A stretch of 64,000 nt of DNA, from NCBI GenBank assembly GCA_945878865.1, contig CAMCUD010000016.1, positions 1 to 64,000 on the forward strand. Reading direction: 5' to 3'. Every line of letters starts with the position of its first letter. Positions within the stretch are counted from its first letter, which is position 1. The position numbers and the translations under genes were made by a program. Below are positions 7,946 through 16,326 of this stretch, piece after piece. A model generated the notes under the pieces. The model was not told where the DNA came from and did not search any database. It saw only the letters and a list, made by a program, of their open reading frames with translations. The stretch is from Bifidobacterium breve (lineage in GTDB: Bacteria > Actinomycetota > Thermoleophilia > Solirubrobacterales > Solirubrobacteraceae).

Positions 7946-8668
7946 ATGTGCACCCTCGCCCTCTCGCTGGAGCCCGGCGCCGACTGGGGCGCCGTGATCG
8001 GCGCCAACCGCGACGAGTTTCGCGGCCGCGCGTGGGACATGCCCGCGGCATGGTGGCCCGAGGACTTCCCCGGCGTGCTGGGCGGGCGGGACCGCGAGGC
8101 CGGCGGGACGTGGCTGGCCGTCGACCCGCAACGCCGCCGCGTCGCCGCGGTCCTCAACCGCATCGAACCGTCCCCGGTCGACGACGCACACGCGCGCACC
8201 CGGGGCGTCCTGCCGCTGCTCGCCGTCGCCGGCGGTGACGACGCCGTCGCCGCCGAGGATCCCGGCCTCTTCCGGCCGTTCAACCTCGTCACGATCGACG
8301 CCGACCGCGCGACGTGGTGGCGCTGGGACGGCCGCGAGCTGACGCGGCACGTCGTCGAACCCGGCGTCCACCTGCTGACGAGCGCGGACCTCGACGACCC
8401 GTCGCATGTGCGCCAGGCGCGCTGGTTGCCCGTCTTTCGCAGCGCACCGCGCCCCGACCCCGCCGACGGGTGGGGCGGGTGGCCGGCGCTGCTCGCCGAT
8501 GTCGAGACGCCCGAGGGCGACCCGGCCGCGCTGAACGTCCGGCGGATCGCGCAGGTCCCCGACTACGGGACGGTGTCGTCGTCACTCGTCGCCGTGGGCG
8601 CGCACGGCGTGCGCTTCGCCAGCACCGACGGTCCACCGGACCGCGGCGGCTGGACGACGGTGACCTAG
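7946..8668 (+). CDS. NRDE (TANGO2-like) family protein
   Basis: 240 aa starting MCTLALSLE, with the family-naming motif NRDEF at about residues 28-32 and the conserved LGGRDREAGGTWLAVD and LNRI segments. NRDE/TANGO2 proteins are a widespread family whose N-terminal Cys resembles Ntn-hydrolase active sites; eukaryotic members have been linked to heme or lipid handling. The biochemical role here is unknown. It follows the acyl-CoA dehydrogenase by 39 bp. Its last four bases overlap the convergent oxidase gene. Confidence 0.82.
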   Translation: MCTLALSLEPGADWGAVIGANRDEFRGRAWDMPAAWWPEDFPGVLGGRDREAGGTWLAVDPQRRRVAAVLNRIEPSPVDDAHARTRGVLPLLAVAGGDDAVAAEDPGLFRPFNLVTIDADRATWWRWDGRELTRHVVEPGVHLLTSADLDDPSHVRQARWLPVFRSAPRPDPADGWGGWPALLADVETPEGDPAALNVRRIAQVPDYGTVSSSLVAVGAHGVRFASTDGPPDRGGWTTVT

Positions 8669-9849
8669 AGGTCGATGCGGCCGGCGAGGTGCTCGGCGAT
8701 CGCCAGCGACGCCGTCGCGGCGGGAGAGGGCGCGTTGCGCACCCACGTGACGTGGCGCGTCGTGTCCAGGCGGAAGTCGTCGACGAGCGAGCCGTCCGGA
8801 TCGACGGCCTGCGCGCGCACCCCCGCCTGCGCGCGGACGACGTCGTCGTCGCGCAGCTCCGGGACGTAGCGCCGCGCGGCCTCGACGAAGCGGCGCCGGC
8901 TCAGCGACTGGACGACCTCGTCGATCCCCGTCCGCCAGTACGTGCGGAACAGCCGCCAGGTCCCGCGCCAGGCGAGCATCTCGGCGAGGTCGGCGGGGCG
9001 AACCGTGCGCCAGTCGTAGCCCTCCCGGGCGAGCGCGAGCACCGCGTTCGGCCCGACGAGGATCTCCCCATCGATGCGCTTCGTCAGGTGGACGCCGAGG
9101 AACGGCAGCGCCGGGTCGGGCACCGGGTAGATGAGGCCGCGGACGAGCGACCGCCGCTCGGGGCGCAGCGCCCAGTACTCGCCGCGAAAAGGCACGATCC
9201 GCGGGTCGGGGTCGCCACCCGACGCACGTGCGAGCTCGTCGACGTGCAGCCCGGCGCAGACGCACACATGGTCGGCGGCGAGATCCTCCCCCGCGGCCGT
9301 GTGCAGCCGCACGCCGTCAGCGCGCTCCTCCACGCGCGTGACCTCCACGCCGACGCGCACCGTCGCGCCGCGATCGGCGAGCTCAGCCTGCAGCGCGCGA
9401 CAGACCGCGCCGTAGTCCACGATCGCCGTGGTCGGTGAGTGCAACGCCGCGACGCCGGTGCAGTGCGGCTCGAGCTCGGCCAGCCGCTCCGGTCCGACCA
9501 TCTCGACGGGCACGCCGTTGGCGCGCGACTTCTCCTCGATGGCGCGCAGCCGTGGCAGCTCGGTGTCGTGTGTGGCGACGACGACCTTCCCGCAGGCCTC
9601 CCATGCGAGATCGTGCTCCTCGCAGAAGGTGCGGAGCAGACCCACCCCGCGGCGGCAGAGCGTCGCCTTCAGCGACCCGGGCGCGTAGTAGAGGCCGGCA
9701 TGCACGACCCCGCTGTTGCGGCCCGTCTGATGCAGCGCGACGGCTGGCTCCTTCTCGAGGACCTCGATCGCGGCACCGGGGTGGCGCGTGGTCAGCTCGC
9801 GCGCGAGCGCGAGCCCGAGGATGCCGCCGCCGACGATCACGATCCGCAC
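8665..9849 (-). CDS. lhgO: L-2-hydroxyglutarate oxidase
   Basis: 394 aa from the GTG at 9849, which places the Rossmann fingerprint IVIVGGGILGLALARELT at the N-terminus; a TTG at 9903 would add 18 residues and overlap the upstream stop. It is a DAO-fold flavoprotein with the LhgO hallmarks HQTGRNSGVVHAGLYY and LKATLCRRG, and a C-terminal FAD loop AQAVDPDGSLVDDF. The family oxidises L-2-hydroxyglutarate to 2-oxoglutarate and feeds electrons to the membrane quinone pool. It lies downstream of the GT9 gene on the same strand. LhgO is the best match, but a related 2-hydroxyacid oxidase cannot be excluded. Confidence 0.85.
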   Translation of the reverse strand: MRIVIVGGGILGLALARELTTRHPGAAIEVLEKEPAVALHQTGRNSGVVHAGLYYAPGSLKATLCRRGVGLLRTFCEEHDLAWEACGKVVVATHDTELPRLRAIEEKSRANGVPVEMVGPERLAELEPHCTGVAALHSPTTAIVDYGAVCRALQAELADRGATVRVGVEVTRVEERADGVRLHTAAGEDLAADHVCVCAGLHVDELARASGGDPDPRIVPFRGEYWALRPERRSLVRGLIYPVPDPALPFLGVHLTKRIDGEILVGPNAVLALAREGYDWRTVRPADLAEMLAWRGTWRLFRTYWRTGIDEVVQSLSRRRFVEAARRYVPELRDDDVVRAQAGVRAQAVDPDGSLVDDFRLDTTRHVTWVRNAPSPAATASLAIAEHLAGRIDL

Positions 9850-9895
9850 GGGCGGCAGGGTAGGTGATCGGCCGCGCGGGCTCGGCGACGTGGCG

Positions 9896-10912
9896 TCACC
9901 CAAGCTGTCGGACGCGCTGCACCGGCAGGAGGTCGAGCGCGGTCAGCACATCGCCGACGGTGATCCTCAGCAGGCCTGGGTCGGGCGTCGAGGCCTGCGG
10001 ATCTCCGTGGTGTCCGGCCCACAGCGAGACGTGCTGCGGGCGTTCGGGCGGCGGCCCACATTGCGCCGGCGCGGCGGGCCCGAACAGCACGACGGACGGG
10101 GCGCCGACGGCCGTCGCGACATGGGCGATCCCCGTGTCCCCGCACACCAGGCGCCCCGCCCGCGCGACCACCCCGACGAGATCGCGGAGGCCCGTGCGGC
10201 CGGCGAGCACGTCGCCTTCGGGCAGCCCTGCCTCCCGCGCGACGGCCATCGCGATCGGCCGTTCGGTCGCCGACCCGGTCACGAGCACGCGGCGGCCCCC
10301 GCGGCGTTCCTGCGCGGCGACCTCCGCCCAGCGAGACGGCGGCCAGCGCCGCGCCGGCGAGGCCGCCCCCGGATGCACGACCGTGGCCCCCGGGACCGCC
10401 CACGACGTGGGCGGCACGTCGATCGCGAGGTCGCCCGGGTCCACGGGGATCCCGTCGTGCGCCAACAGCGCGCTCCAGCGGCGCACGTCGTGCTCGTCGC
10501 CGGGCCAGCGCGGCCCGGGCACGCCCTCGGCCGGGCACCCGAACGCGAGGAGGCGGCGCGGGTGCAGCGCGCGGAGGACGCGATGACTCCGCGGTCCGCG
10601 ACCGTGGAGGTTGATGGCGATGTCCGGGCCGTACTCCGCCGGCACCGGCGCGTCGAGCCCGGCGAAGGGGGTGACGCGGTCAACCACCGGCTCGCCGTGC
10701 AGGGTGACCAACTCGATGAGCCCGCGCAGGGTGTGGGGCGCCAGCAGGACCCGCGTGTGCTCGGGGAATGCCCGCGCGAGGGCGCGGAGCGCCGGGACCG
10801 CTGTGAGCATGTCCCCGAGGCCGCGCGCACGCAGCACGACGAGGCGCGGGCGTCTGTGGGGCGTCGAGTCGGTGGTGTCGGGCCCGAGCCAGGCGGCGGC
10901 GCGAGCGGTCAT
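9896..10912 (-). CDS. Glycosyltransferase family 9 protein
   Basis: 338 aa. The GT9 (heptosyltransferase-like) GT-B fold shows VVLRARGLGDMLTAVPALRAL in the N-terminal Rossmann half. The C-terminal donor half has VVHPGAASPARRWPPSRWAEV, LVTGS, and CGDTGIAHVATAVGAPSVVLFGP. The family transfers ADP-heptose or related sugars. In a Gram-positive-type cell the acceptor is more likely a surface glycan or glycolipid than LPS (inference). The start codon overlaps the stop of an upstream 50-codon ORF as ATGA, implying translational coupling. Confidence 0.88.
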   Translation of the reverse strand: MTARAAAWLGPDTTDSTPHRRPRLVVLRARGLGDMLTAVPALRALARAFPEHTRVLLAPHTLRGLIELVTLHGEPVVDRVTPFAGLDAPVPAEYGPDIAINLHGRGPRSHRVLRALHPRRLLAFGCPAEGVPGPRWPGDEHDVRRWSALLAHDGIPVDPGDLAIDVPPTSWAVPGATVVHPGAASPARRWPPSRWAEVAAQERRGGRRVLVTGSATERPIAMAVAREAGLPEGDVLAGRTGLRDLVGVVARAGRLVCGDTGIAHVATAVGAPSVVLFGPAAPAQCGPPPERPQHVSLWAGHHGDPQASTPDPGLLRITVGDVLTALDLLPVQRVRQLG

Positions 10913-11061
10913 GCGGCGTCGCGGACCACGACGAGCTCCTCGTGATCGGTGACATCACGAGCGCCCGTTTCGATCTCGCGGAGCAGTGCGCCGGTACGCA
11001 GGTGCGCGTCGGAGACGGGACGGAAGACGCCGGAGAGCCGCAGGAGCATGCGCCTTTCCAT
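10909..11061 (-). CDS. Small 50-aa ORF translationally coupled to the glycosyltransferase
   Basis: ATG at 11061 and TGA at 10911-10909, which overlaps the GT9 start codon as ATGA. The product MERRMLLRLSGVFRPVS... ends LVVVRDAA, is basic at the start and acidic toward the end, and has no recognisable domain. The tight four-base overlap is the main argument that it is real. The frame stays open upstream, so the start is uncertain. It could equally be a leader that sets GT9 translation. Confidence 0.4.
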   Translation of the reverse strand: MERRMLLRLSGVFRPVSDAHLRTGALLREIETGARDVTDHEELVVVRDAA

Positions 11062-11078
11062 GCCCAGAGCACCGCGCG

Positions 11079-12260
11079 ATGAACCGCGGTTCGGCGGCGG
11101 GCCGGCCGGGCACGAAGCGAGACGTGCCTGCCCCGCCGTTGACCATCGGGCTCGAGGAGGAGGTCCTGCTCCTCGACCCGCGGACGTTCGCGCCCGCGCC
11201 GGTGGCCGCCCAGGCCCTCGAGCGTCTCGGCGGCGACCCGCGCTTCACCAGCGAGCTGCCGGCCGACCAGCTGGAGATCACGATCGGTCCCGCGCAGACC
11301 GTCAGGGAGCTCACCGCCGCGCTCGCCGCCGCGCGGCGCGACCTCGCCACGGCGCTCGACGGCCTCGCAGTGCCCGCCGCCGCCGGCGTCCACCCCACCG
11401 CCCCGGTGGCTGGCCAGCTGCAAAGCGGCGCGCGCTACGACGCGCTGCACCTCGAGTTCGGCGAGCTCGCCCGCCGCCAGCAGGTGTGCGCGCTGCAGAT
11501 CCACGTCGACCTCGGCGAGCGCGGGCGGACCGTCGTCGTGCATGATGCGCTGCGCAGCCATCTGCCCGAGATCGCAGCGCTGGCGGCGAACGCCCCCTTC
11601 CAGGCCGGGCGCGACACCGGGCTGGCATCCGCGCGTCCCGTCGTCTGCCGGCTGCTGCCGCGCCAGGGTGTCCCGCCCGCCCTCGGCGGCCACGACGGCT
11701 GGCAGCGCGAGCTCGCGTGGGGCGACGCCGCCGGCGCGCTGCCCGACACTGGCCGCTGGTGGTGGGAGCTGCGGCCCCACCCGCGCTTCGGCACGCTCGA
11801 AGTGCGCGTGCCCGACGCCCAGACCACGGTGACCGACGCTGCGGCGATCGCCGCGTTCGTCCACGCGCTGACCGCCTCGCTCGCCGCACGCCACGACGCC
11901 GGCGTGGCGCTCCCCGTCCACCCCACCTGGCGGATCGAGGAGCTGCGCTGGCGCGCATGCCGCGACGGGGTGGCCGCCATGTTCGCCGACCTCGACACCG
12001 GCGCGCAGCGCCCCGTCCACGACATCCTCACCGAGCGCCTGCGCGACCTCGCCCCGATGGCGGAGCGGCTCGGGTGCGACGCTGAGTTGGCCGATGCCGC
12101 GCGGCTGCTCGGCGCCGGCGGCGGATGCGCGGCGCAGCGGGAGATCGCCGCCCGGGCGGGCATCGGCAGCGTGCCCGCCTGGCTTGCCTCGCGGTACGTC
12201 GAATCGGTGATTGACCGGGAAACCGGTGGGGTACCGCCCGGGCGTGCCACTGCTCCCTGA
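11079..12260 (+). CDS. Carboxylate-amine ligase, GCS2 (YbdK-like glutamate-cysteine ligase) family
   Basis: 393 aa from ATG 11079 (GTG at 11124 would start nearer the conserved region). TIGLEEEVLLLDPRTF is the family N-terminal motif, with Glu residues that bind metal/ATP. FTSELPADQLEITIGP, the AGVHPTAP region and a late WWELRPHPRFGTLEVRVPDAQ segment complete the GCS2 fold. Members join Glu to Cys or similar amines using ATP. In actinobacteria they often sit in stress clusters, sometimes with unproven thiol roles. It is followed, with a 17-bp overlap, by a diiron-type redox protein, consistent with a shared operon. Confidence 0.87.
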   Translation: MNRGSAAGRPGTKRDVPAPPLTIGLEEEVLLLDPRTFAPAPVAAQALERLGGDPRFTSELPADQLEITIGPAQTVRELTAALAAARRDLATALDGLAVPAAAGVHPTAPVAGQLQSGARYDALHLEFGELARRQQVCALQIHVDLGERGRTVVVHDALRSHLPEIAALAANAPFQAGRDTGLASARPVVCRLLPRQGVPPALGGHDGWQRELAWGDAAGALPDTGRWWWELRPHPRFGTLEVRVPDAQTTVTDAAAIAAFVHALTASLAARHDAGVALPVHPTWRIEELRWRACRDGVAAMFADLDTGAQRPVHDILTERLRDLAPMAERLGCDAELADAARLLGAGGGCAAQREIAARAGIGSVPAWLASRYVESVIDRETGGVPPGRATAP

Positions 12261-13242
12261 GGCCCGCGGACCGCTGACCGAGGCCCTGTTCGCCGCCCTG
12301 GTCGAGGCGCCCGCCGAGACACTCACCCTGCCGCCGGTCGTCGCCGACGACCCGCTCGCCGACGACGACCTTCAGCTCGGGTTGTACGCCTGCTACGAAC
12401 TGCACTACCGCGGGTTCGACGACGTCGACGCCCGCTGGGAATGGAACCCGGCGCTGCTCGCAGCGCGGGCCGCGTTCGAAGCCCCATTCGAGCAGGCGCT
12501 GCGCGACCTCGTCCCCTGGCCGGCGCCCGTGGCCCCCCTCGACACCGACGTGGCGCTGCGCGAGATCTCCGACCCCGGCGACGGGCCGTCGCTGTCGCGC
12601 CACCTCGCGCGCGAGGCGACGGTGGACCAGTTCCGCCAGTTCCTCGTGCACCGATCGGCCTACCAGCTCAAGGAGGCCGATCCGCACTCGTGGGCGCTCC
12701 CGCGGCTGTGGGGCGCGCCGAAGGCCGCGATGGTGGAGATCCAGGCCGACGAGTACGGCGGCGGGCGGCCGGACCGCATCCACGCCGAGCTCTTCGCGCA
12801 GACGCTGCGCGCGTTCGACCTCGACGCGACGTACGGCGCGCACCTCGACGTCATCCCGGCGCGCACGCTCGCGACGGTGAACCTCATGTCGCTCTTCGGC
12901 CTGCACCGCCGGCTGCGCGGCGCGCTCGTCGGCCACCTCGCGGTCTTCGAGATGACGTCGTCCGTGCCCAACGGCCGCTACGCGGCAGGCGCCAGGCGCC
13001 TGGGGTTCACCACCCCGGAGGCGACGGGCTTCTTCGACGAGCACGTCACCGCGGACGCCGTGCACGAGTCGATCGCAGCGGTCGACCTCGCGGGCGGGCT
13101 CGCCCGCCAGCAGCCCGAACTGGGCGCCGACATCCTGTGGGGCGCCGCCGCGCTCACGGAACTCGACGCGGCGTGGGAGCGTGACGTGCTCGCGGCGTTC
13201 GACGAGGGCCGCAGCTCGCTGCGCCAGCCGGTCCTGGCCTAG
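12244..13242 (+). CDS. Iron-containing redox enzyme family protein (heme-oxygenase-like diiron fold)
   Basis: 332 aa from the GTG at 12244 (TTG 12211 is an alternative). It is all-helical and has the traits of heme-oxygenase-like diiron oxidases: E/H-bearing helices around YELHYRGFDDV, REATVDQFRQFLVHRSAYQLKEADPH, AMVEIQADEYGGG, and a late FEMTSSVPN...FFDEHVTADAVHE segment that can supply His/Glu ligands. Known members oxidise amine or fatty substrates with O2; this one's substrate is unknown. It overlaps the GCS2 gene and meets the CDGSH gene tail-to-tail with four shared bases. Confidence 0.82.
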   Translation: MPLLPEARGPLTEALFAALVEAPAETLTLPPVVADDPLADDDLQLGLYACYELHYRGFDDVDARWEWNPALLAARAAFEAPFEQALRDLVPWPAPVAPLDTDVALREISDPGDGPSLSRHLAREATVDQFRQFLVHRSAYQLKEADPHSWALPRLWGAPKAAMVEIQADEYGGGRPDRIHAELFAQTLRAFDLDATYGAHLDVIPARTLATVNLMSLFGLHRRLRGALVGHLAVFEMTSSVPNGRYAAGARRLGFTTPEATGFFDEHVTADAVHESIAAVDLAGGLARQQPELGADILWGAAALTELDAAWERDVLAAFDEGRSSLRQPVLA

Positions 13243-13469
13243 CGCTTCTCGGCGCCGCCCGGCGCCGAGAAGCGCGTCAGGCGGTGGGTGCCGTCGCAGA
13301 AGGGACGCTGGCGCGAATGCCCGCACCGGCACAGCGCGACGACCTCGCGGTCGACGGTGATCTCGTCGCCGTCCTGATCGACGAGCGTGAAGGGGCCGCG
13401 CACGAGCAGCGGGCCGTCGCGGTACGGGGTGATGCGGGCCGATTCGCTCAAACGTGCCCGCTCGCCCAC
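13239..13469 (-). CDS. CDGSH-type iron-sulfur protein
   Basis: 76 aa. The single domain carries CRCGHSRQRPFCDGTH, the 3Cys-1His [2Fe-2S] signature; clusters of this type are redox-active and labile. The preceding segment (YRDGPLLVRGPFTLVDQDG) is the usual beta cap of short actinobacterial members. It overlaps the SRPBCC gene by 22 bp and is the last cistron of the sigma-Rieske-SRPBCC-CDGSH operon. Proximity to a Rieske flavoprotein and a diiron protein suggests electron transfer or Fe-S sensing (inference). Confidence 0.93.
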   Translation of the reverse strand: MGERARLSESARITPYRDGPLLVRGPFTLVDQDGDEITVDREVVALCRCGHSRQRPFCDGTHRLTRFSAPGGAEKR

Positions 13470-13888
13470 GCCATGGCCGCCAGGCGCCGTACGCTCTCGG
13501 TGTTGCGCAGGCGGATGAACGGGTCGGTCGCAAACGACGGCGGGATCCCCGCCAGGCCACCCGTGGCCTCCTCGCCGATGCGGATGATCGTGCCCCCGTC
13601 GTGCGGGGTGAACGTCAGCGTGACGACGCCGACGAACAGCGGCCGCGCGCGGACCTCGAGGCGCAGGAGCCGTGGCGGCACGGCTTCCAGCACGGTGGTC
13701 GTGTCGTGCAGGCGCAGCGGTGCGCTGCCCTGCGCGTGATGGAACGTCGCGCCGGGGGACGGCCAGTCGCCCTCGACGCCCTCGATGTCATCCGCGCCGA
13801 TGACCCAGAACGCGTAGCTGCGCGGGTCCGCCACGACGTCCCAGCATGTGGTCTGGGACGCGGGAACCCACGCCTCGTTCTCGGCCAT
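13448..13888 (-). CDS. SRPBCC (START/polyketide-cyclase-like) family protein
   Basis: 146 aa. The N-terminal VPASQTTCWDVVADPRSYAFWV and the central GDWPSPGATFHHAQG, LEVRARPL and GGTIIRIGEE strands show the helix-grip fold of SRPBCC ligand-binding proteins. No catalytic residues can be assigned. The start codon overlaps the stop of the upstream Rieske oxidoreductase (TGATG), so the two are likely made together. It may bind a hydrophobic substrate or product of the neighbouring oxidoreductase (inference). Confidence 0.83.
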   Translation of the reverse strand: MAENEAWVPASQTTCWDVVADPRSYAFWVIGADDIEGVEGDWPSPGATFHHAQGSAPLRLHDTTTVLEAVPPRLLRLEVRARPLFVGVVTLTFTPHDGGTIIRIGEEATGGLAGIPPSFATDPFIRLRNTESVRRLAAMAWASGHV

Positions 13889-15447
13889 CAGTCGCGCGCC
13901 GGGCGCAGCCGGCGGGTCGCGGGGCCGGTCAGCACGCGCCCGTCCCGCGCGTCAAACCGCGAGGCGTGGCAGGGGCAGTCCCAGCTGCGCTCGGCCTCGT
14001 TGAAGCGCACCTCGCACCCGAGATGCGTGCAGGTGGCGGCGTGCGAGTGCAGCGTTCCGTCGTCATCACGGTAGGCCGCTACCCGCCGATGCGGCGGTCC
14101 ATGCACGGCGCCCTGACCGGGCTCGAGCTCGTCGGACGAGGCGCCCGGATGCAGGCGCCCGGTCGCCAGCCGGATGCCGTTGCCAGCGTTCTCGCGCGCC
14201 GCGTGGGCGATCGCGCGGACCGGCGGGACGCGTGGATGGTCGAACGCGGCGGCGTGCGGGGCGGGGCGCCCGGCGAAGCGGTCGGCGAGGTGGTGCGCCG
14301 CCGCGGTCCCGAGCGTCATGCCCCACTTGCGCAGCCCTGTGACGGCGAAGATCCGCCCGTCGCCGCCCAGGATCGGCTCGGCGTACGGCAGCTCGTCGGC
14401 GCTCGTCACGTCCTGCGCCGACCAGCGGTGCAGCAGCGGCGCGCCGGGGTACCAGTCGCGGGCGGTCGCAGCCAGCGCCTCGTAGCGCTCCTCGGTGTCC
14501 GTCTCCCGCCCTGTCGCGTGCCCCTCGCCGCCCACGAGGACGAGCTCGTGCCCGTCCGGCAGCGGCGTGGACCGCAGCGAACGCATGGGGTCGTCGATGC
14601 CGTAGAGCATCGCGCCGACCGGGTCCGGCGTCCGGACCCCGACGATGTACGACCGCTGAACGGACACCCGTGCGATGTGCAGCGAGCGGTCGAGCAGCGG
14701 ATAGAGCGTTGCCAGGACGACCCGGTTGGCGCGCAGGGTGGTCCCGTCGCAATGCAGGACGCACGGGTCGCCCGCGTCGATCCCGCAGACCCGCGTGCCC
14801 TCGGCGATGATGCAGCCGGCGGCCTCCGCGCGGTCGGCCAGGCCCAGCACGTACCGGCGCGGGTGCATCTCGGCCTGATCGGCGAGCCGCAGCGCGGCGA
14901 CGGCGGCCGTCGGCCCCGGCACCTCGTCGACCATGGAGGCCGGGAGCCCGAGCCGGGCGCACACCTCGGCCTCCGCCCGCAGGTCGTCGATGCGGTCCTC
15001 GTGCGCGGTGTACGTGAGCGCGTCACGACCGCGCCACTCGCAGTCGAGGTCCTCCGTCGTGACGAGCTCGCGCATCCACGCCAGCGCGGCGGCGTTGGCG
15101 GCGGCGAAGGCGCCGGCGCGGTCCTCGCCCACATCGCGTGCGAGACGCCCGTGCACCAGACCCTGCGGAGCGCTGACCTTCGCCGTCGTGCCGCCGGTGG
15201 TGCCGGCGCCGAGGCGGCCGGCTTCGACAAGCGCGACGCGGGCGCCGTCGCGCGCCAGCAGGAGCGCGAGGGTGGCGCCGACGATCCCGCCGCCGACGAC
15301 GGCGACATCGACGTGGCCGAGCCGGCCGAGCGGCGGCCGCGTTCCTGTCCCGGCGGTGGAGGCGCGCCACCAGGACCCGGCGCGCGCGGCGGCGCGCTGC
15401 GTGGTCGAGGAGAAGGCCTCACCGGGTGAGGTCGAGATGCTGCTCAT
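13888..15447 (-). CDS. FAD-dependent oxidoreductase with C-terminal Rieske [2Fe-2S] domain
   Basis: 519 aa. After ~45 variable residues, HVDVAVVGGGIVGATLALLL binds FAD. The DAO-type body follows (TGGTTAKVSAPQGLVHGRL, LRKWGMTLG). A Rieske domain closes the chain: CTHLGC (Cys473, His475) and CPCHAS (Cys491, His494). This architecture is common in actinobacteria and bacilli but of largely unknown substrate. It begins 10 bp after the stop of the sigma-factor gene and is coupled to the SRPBCC gene, so the flavoprotein, lipid-like-binding and CDGSH proteins appear to be one unit led by a stress sigma factor. Confidence 0.92.
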   Translation of the reverse strand: MSSISTSPGEAFSSTTQRAAARAGSWWRASTAGTGTRPPLGRLGHVDVAVVGGGIVGATLALLLARDGARVALVEAGRLGAGTTGGTTAKVSAPQGLVHGRLARDVGEDRAGAFAAANAAALAWMRELVTTEDLDCEWRGRDALTYTAHEDRIDDLRAEAEVCARLGLPASMVDEVPGPTAAVAALRLADQAEMHPRRYVLGLADRAEAAGCIIAEGTRVCGIDAGDPCVLHCDGTTLRANRVVLATLYPLLDRSLHIARVSVQRSYIVGVRTPDPVGAMLYGIDDPMRSLRSTPLPDGHELVLVGGEGHATGRETDTEERYEALAATARDWYPGAPLLHRWSAQDVTSADELPYAEPILGGDGRIFAVTGLRKWGMTLGTAAAHHLADRFAGRPAPHAAAFDHPRVPPVRAIAHAARENAGNGIRLATGRLHPGASSDELEPGQGAVHGPPHRRVAAYRDDDGTLHSHAATCTHLGCEVRFNEAERSWDCPCHASRFDARDGRVLTGPATRRLRPARD

Positions 15448-15457
15448 CGGATGCCGC

Positions 15458-16216
15458 TCACCGGCGCTCCACCGGCTCGAGGTCCATCTGTCCGATCGTC
15501 GACCGCATCTGTCCGAGCGCCGACCGCAGCAGGCGCGATACGTGCATCTGGGAGATGCCGATGCGAGCAGCGATCTCGCGCTGCGAGAGCCCGCCCAGGA
15601 ATCGCAGCGCGATGATGCGCCGCTCGCGGGGACGCAGACCTGCCAGTCCCACGCGAAGGTCGTTGCGCCACTCGACCATCGAGTACTCGCCGTCGAGCTC
15701 GCCCATCGCCTCGGACAAGGTGGTGCCGTCCTCCAGCACGGGAGCGTCGAGCGAGGTGGCGCTGTAGCCCTCCCCCGCGGACTTCGCCTCGGCGACGTCG
15801 TCGACGCTGCGATCGATCGCCTCGGCGAGCTCCGACACGGTGGGCGGACGGCCGTGCACCGCAGAGAGCCGTTCGGTGGCCGCGCTCAGCGCGAGCACGA
15901 GCTCCTGGAGCTCGCGCGGGGGCCGCACGGTCCACGTGGTGTCCCGGAAGTGGCGGCGGATCTCGCCGGTGATCGTCGGCGCGGCGAACGCGCCAAACGG
16001 CACGCCACGGTCGGGATCGAAGCGGTCGATCGCCTTGAGCAATCCGACGGACCCGACCTGGACGAGATCGTCAAGGGGCTCGCCACGGCGGGCGTACCGC
16101 CGGGCGATCGACCGGACGAGCGGCAACAGGCCGACCACGAGGTCCTCTCGGAGTCGGGCGTCCCGCGTTCGTGCATACTCGCGGAGCCTGTCTGCCTCTG
16201 TGGTGGACGTGGGCAT
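15458..16216 (-). CDS. RNA polymerase sigma factor, SigB/SigF/SigG type
   Basis: 252 aa from the ATG at 16216, preceded by GGGAAGGGTG; an upstream in-frame start would run through the divergent promoter. Region 2 (LVRSIARRYARRGEPLDDLVQVGSVGLLKAIDRFDP...FGAFAAPTITGEIRRHFRD) and region 4 (LRPRERRIIALRFLGGLSQREIAARIGISQMHVSRLL) are typical of group-3 stress/sporulation sigma factors. Such factors are held by an RsbW-type anti-sigma kinase and freed by STAS antagonists; a STAS gene is divergent, but no RsbW is seen in the window. It is the first gene of the operon that runs into the Rieske, SRPBCC and CDGSH genes. Confidence 0.93.
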   Translation of the reverse strand: MPTSTTEADRLREYARTRDARLREDLVVGLLPLVRSIARRYARRGEPLDDLVQVGSVGLLKAIDRFDPDRGVPFGAFAAPTITGEIRRHFRDTTWTVRPPRELQELVLALSAATERLSAVHGRPPTVSELAEAIDRSVDDVAEAKSAGEGYSATSLDAPVLEDGTTLSEAMGELDGEYSMVEWRNDLRVGLAGLRPRERRIIALRFLGGLSQREIAARIGISQMHVSRLLRSALGQMRSTIGQMDLEPVERR

Positions 16217-16236
16217 GTCTTTCACCCTTCCCTGTC

Positions 16237-16257
16237 CCACCTGGGCAGACCAGGTGG
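16237..16257. promoter_or_regulatory. 8-bp perfect dyad between sigma and STAS genes
   Basis: CCACCTGG (16237-16244), GCAGA, CCAGGTGG (16250-16257). It lies 21 bp upstream of the sigma start codon and 70 bp upstream of the STAS start. Its length and symmetry suit a dimeric repressor or activator. The rest of the 110-bp intergenic region must contain both promoters; none matches a clear consensus. Confidence 0.5.
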
Positions 16258-16326
16258 ACAGGGGTGGACAACCCCGCTGCACCGGGTAGTACCGCACCCA
16301 GCCACGACGCTCACGCTCTCTCTCTC

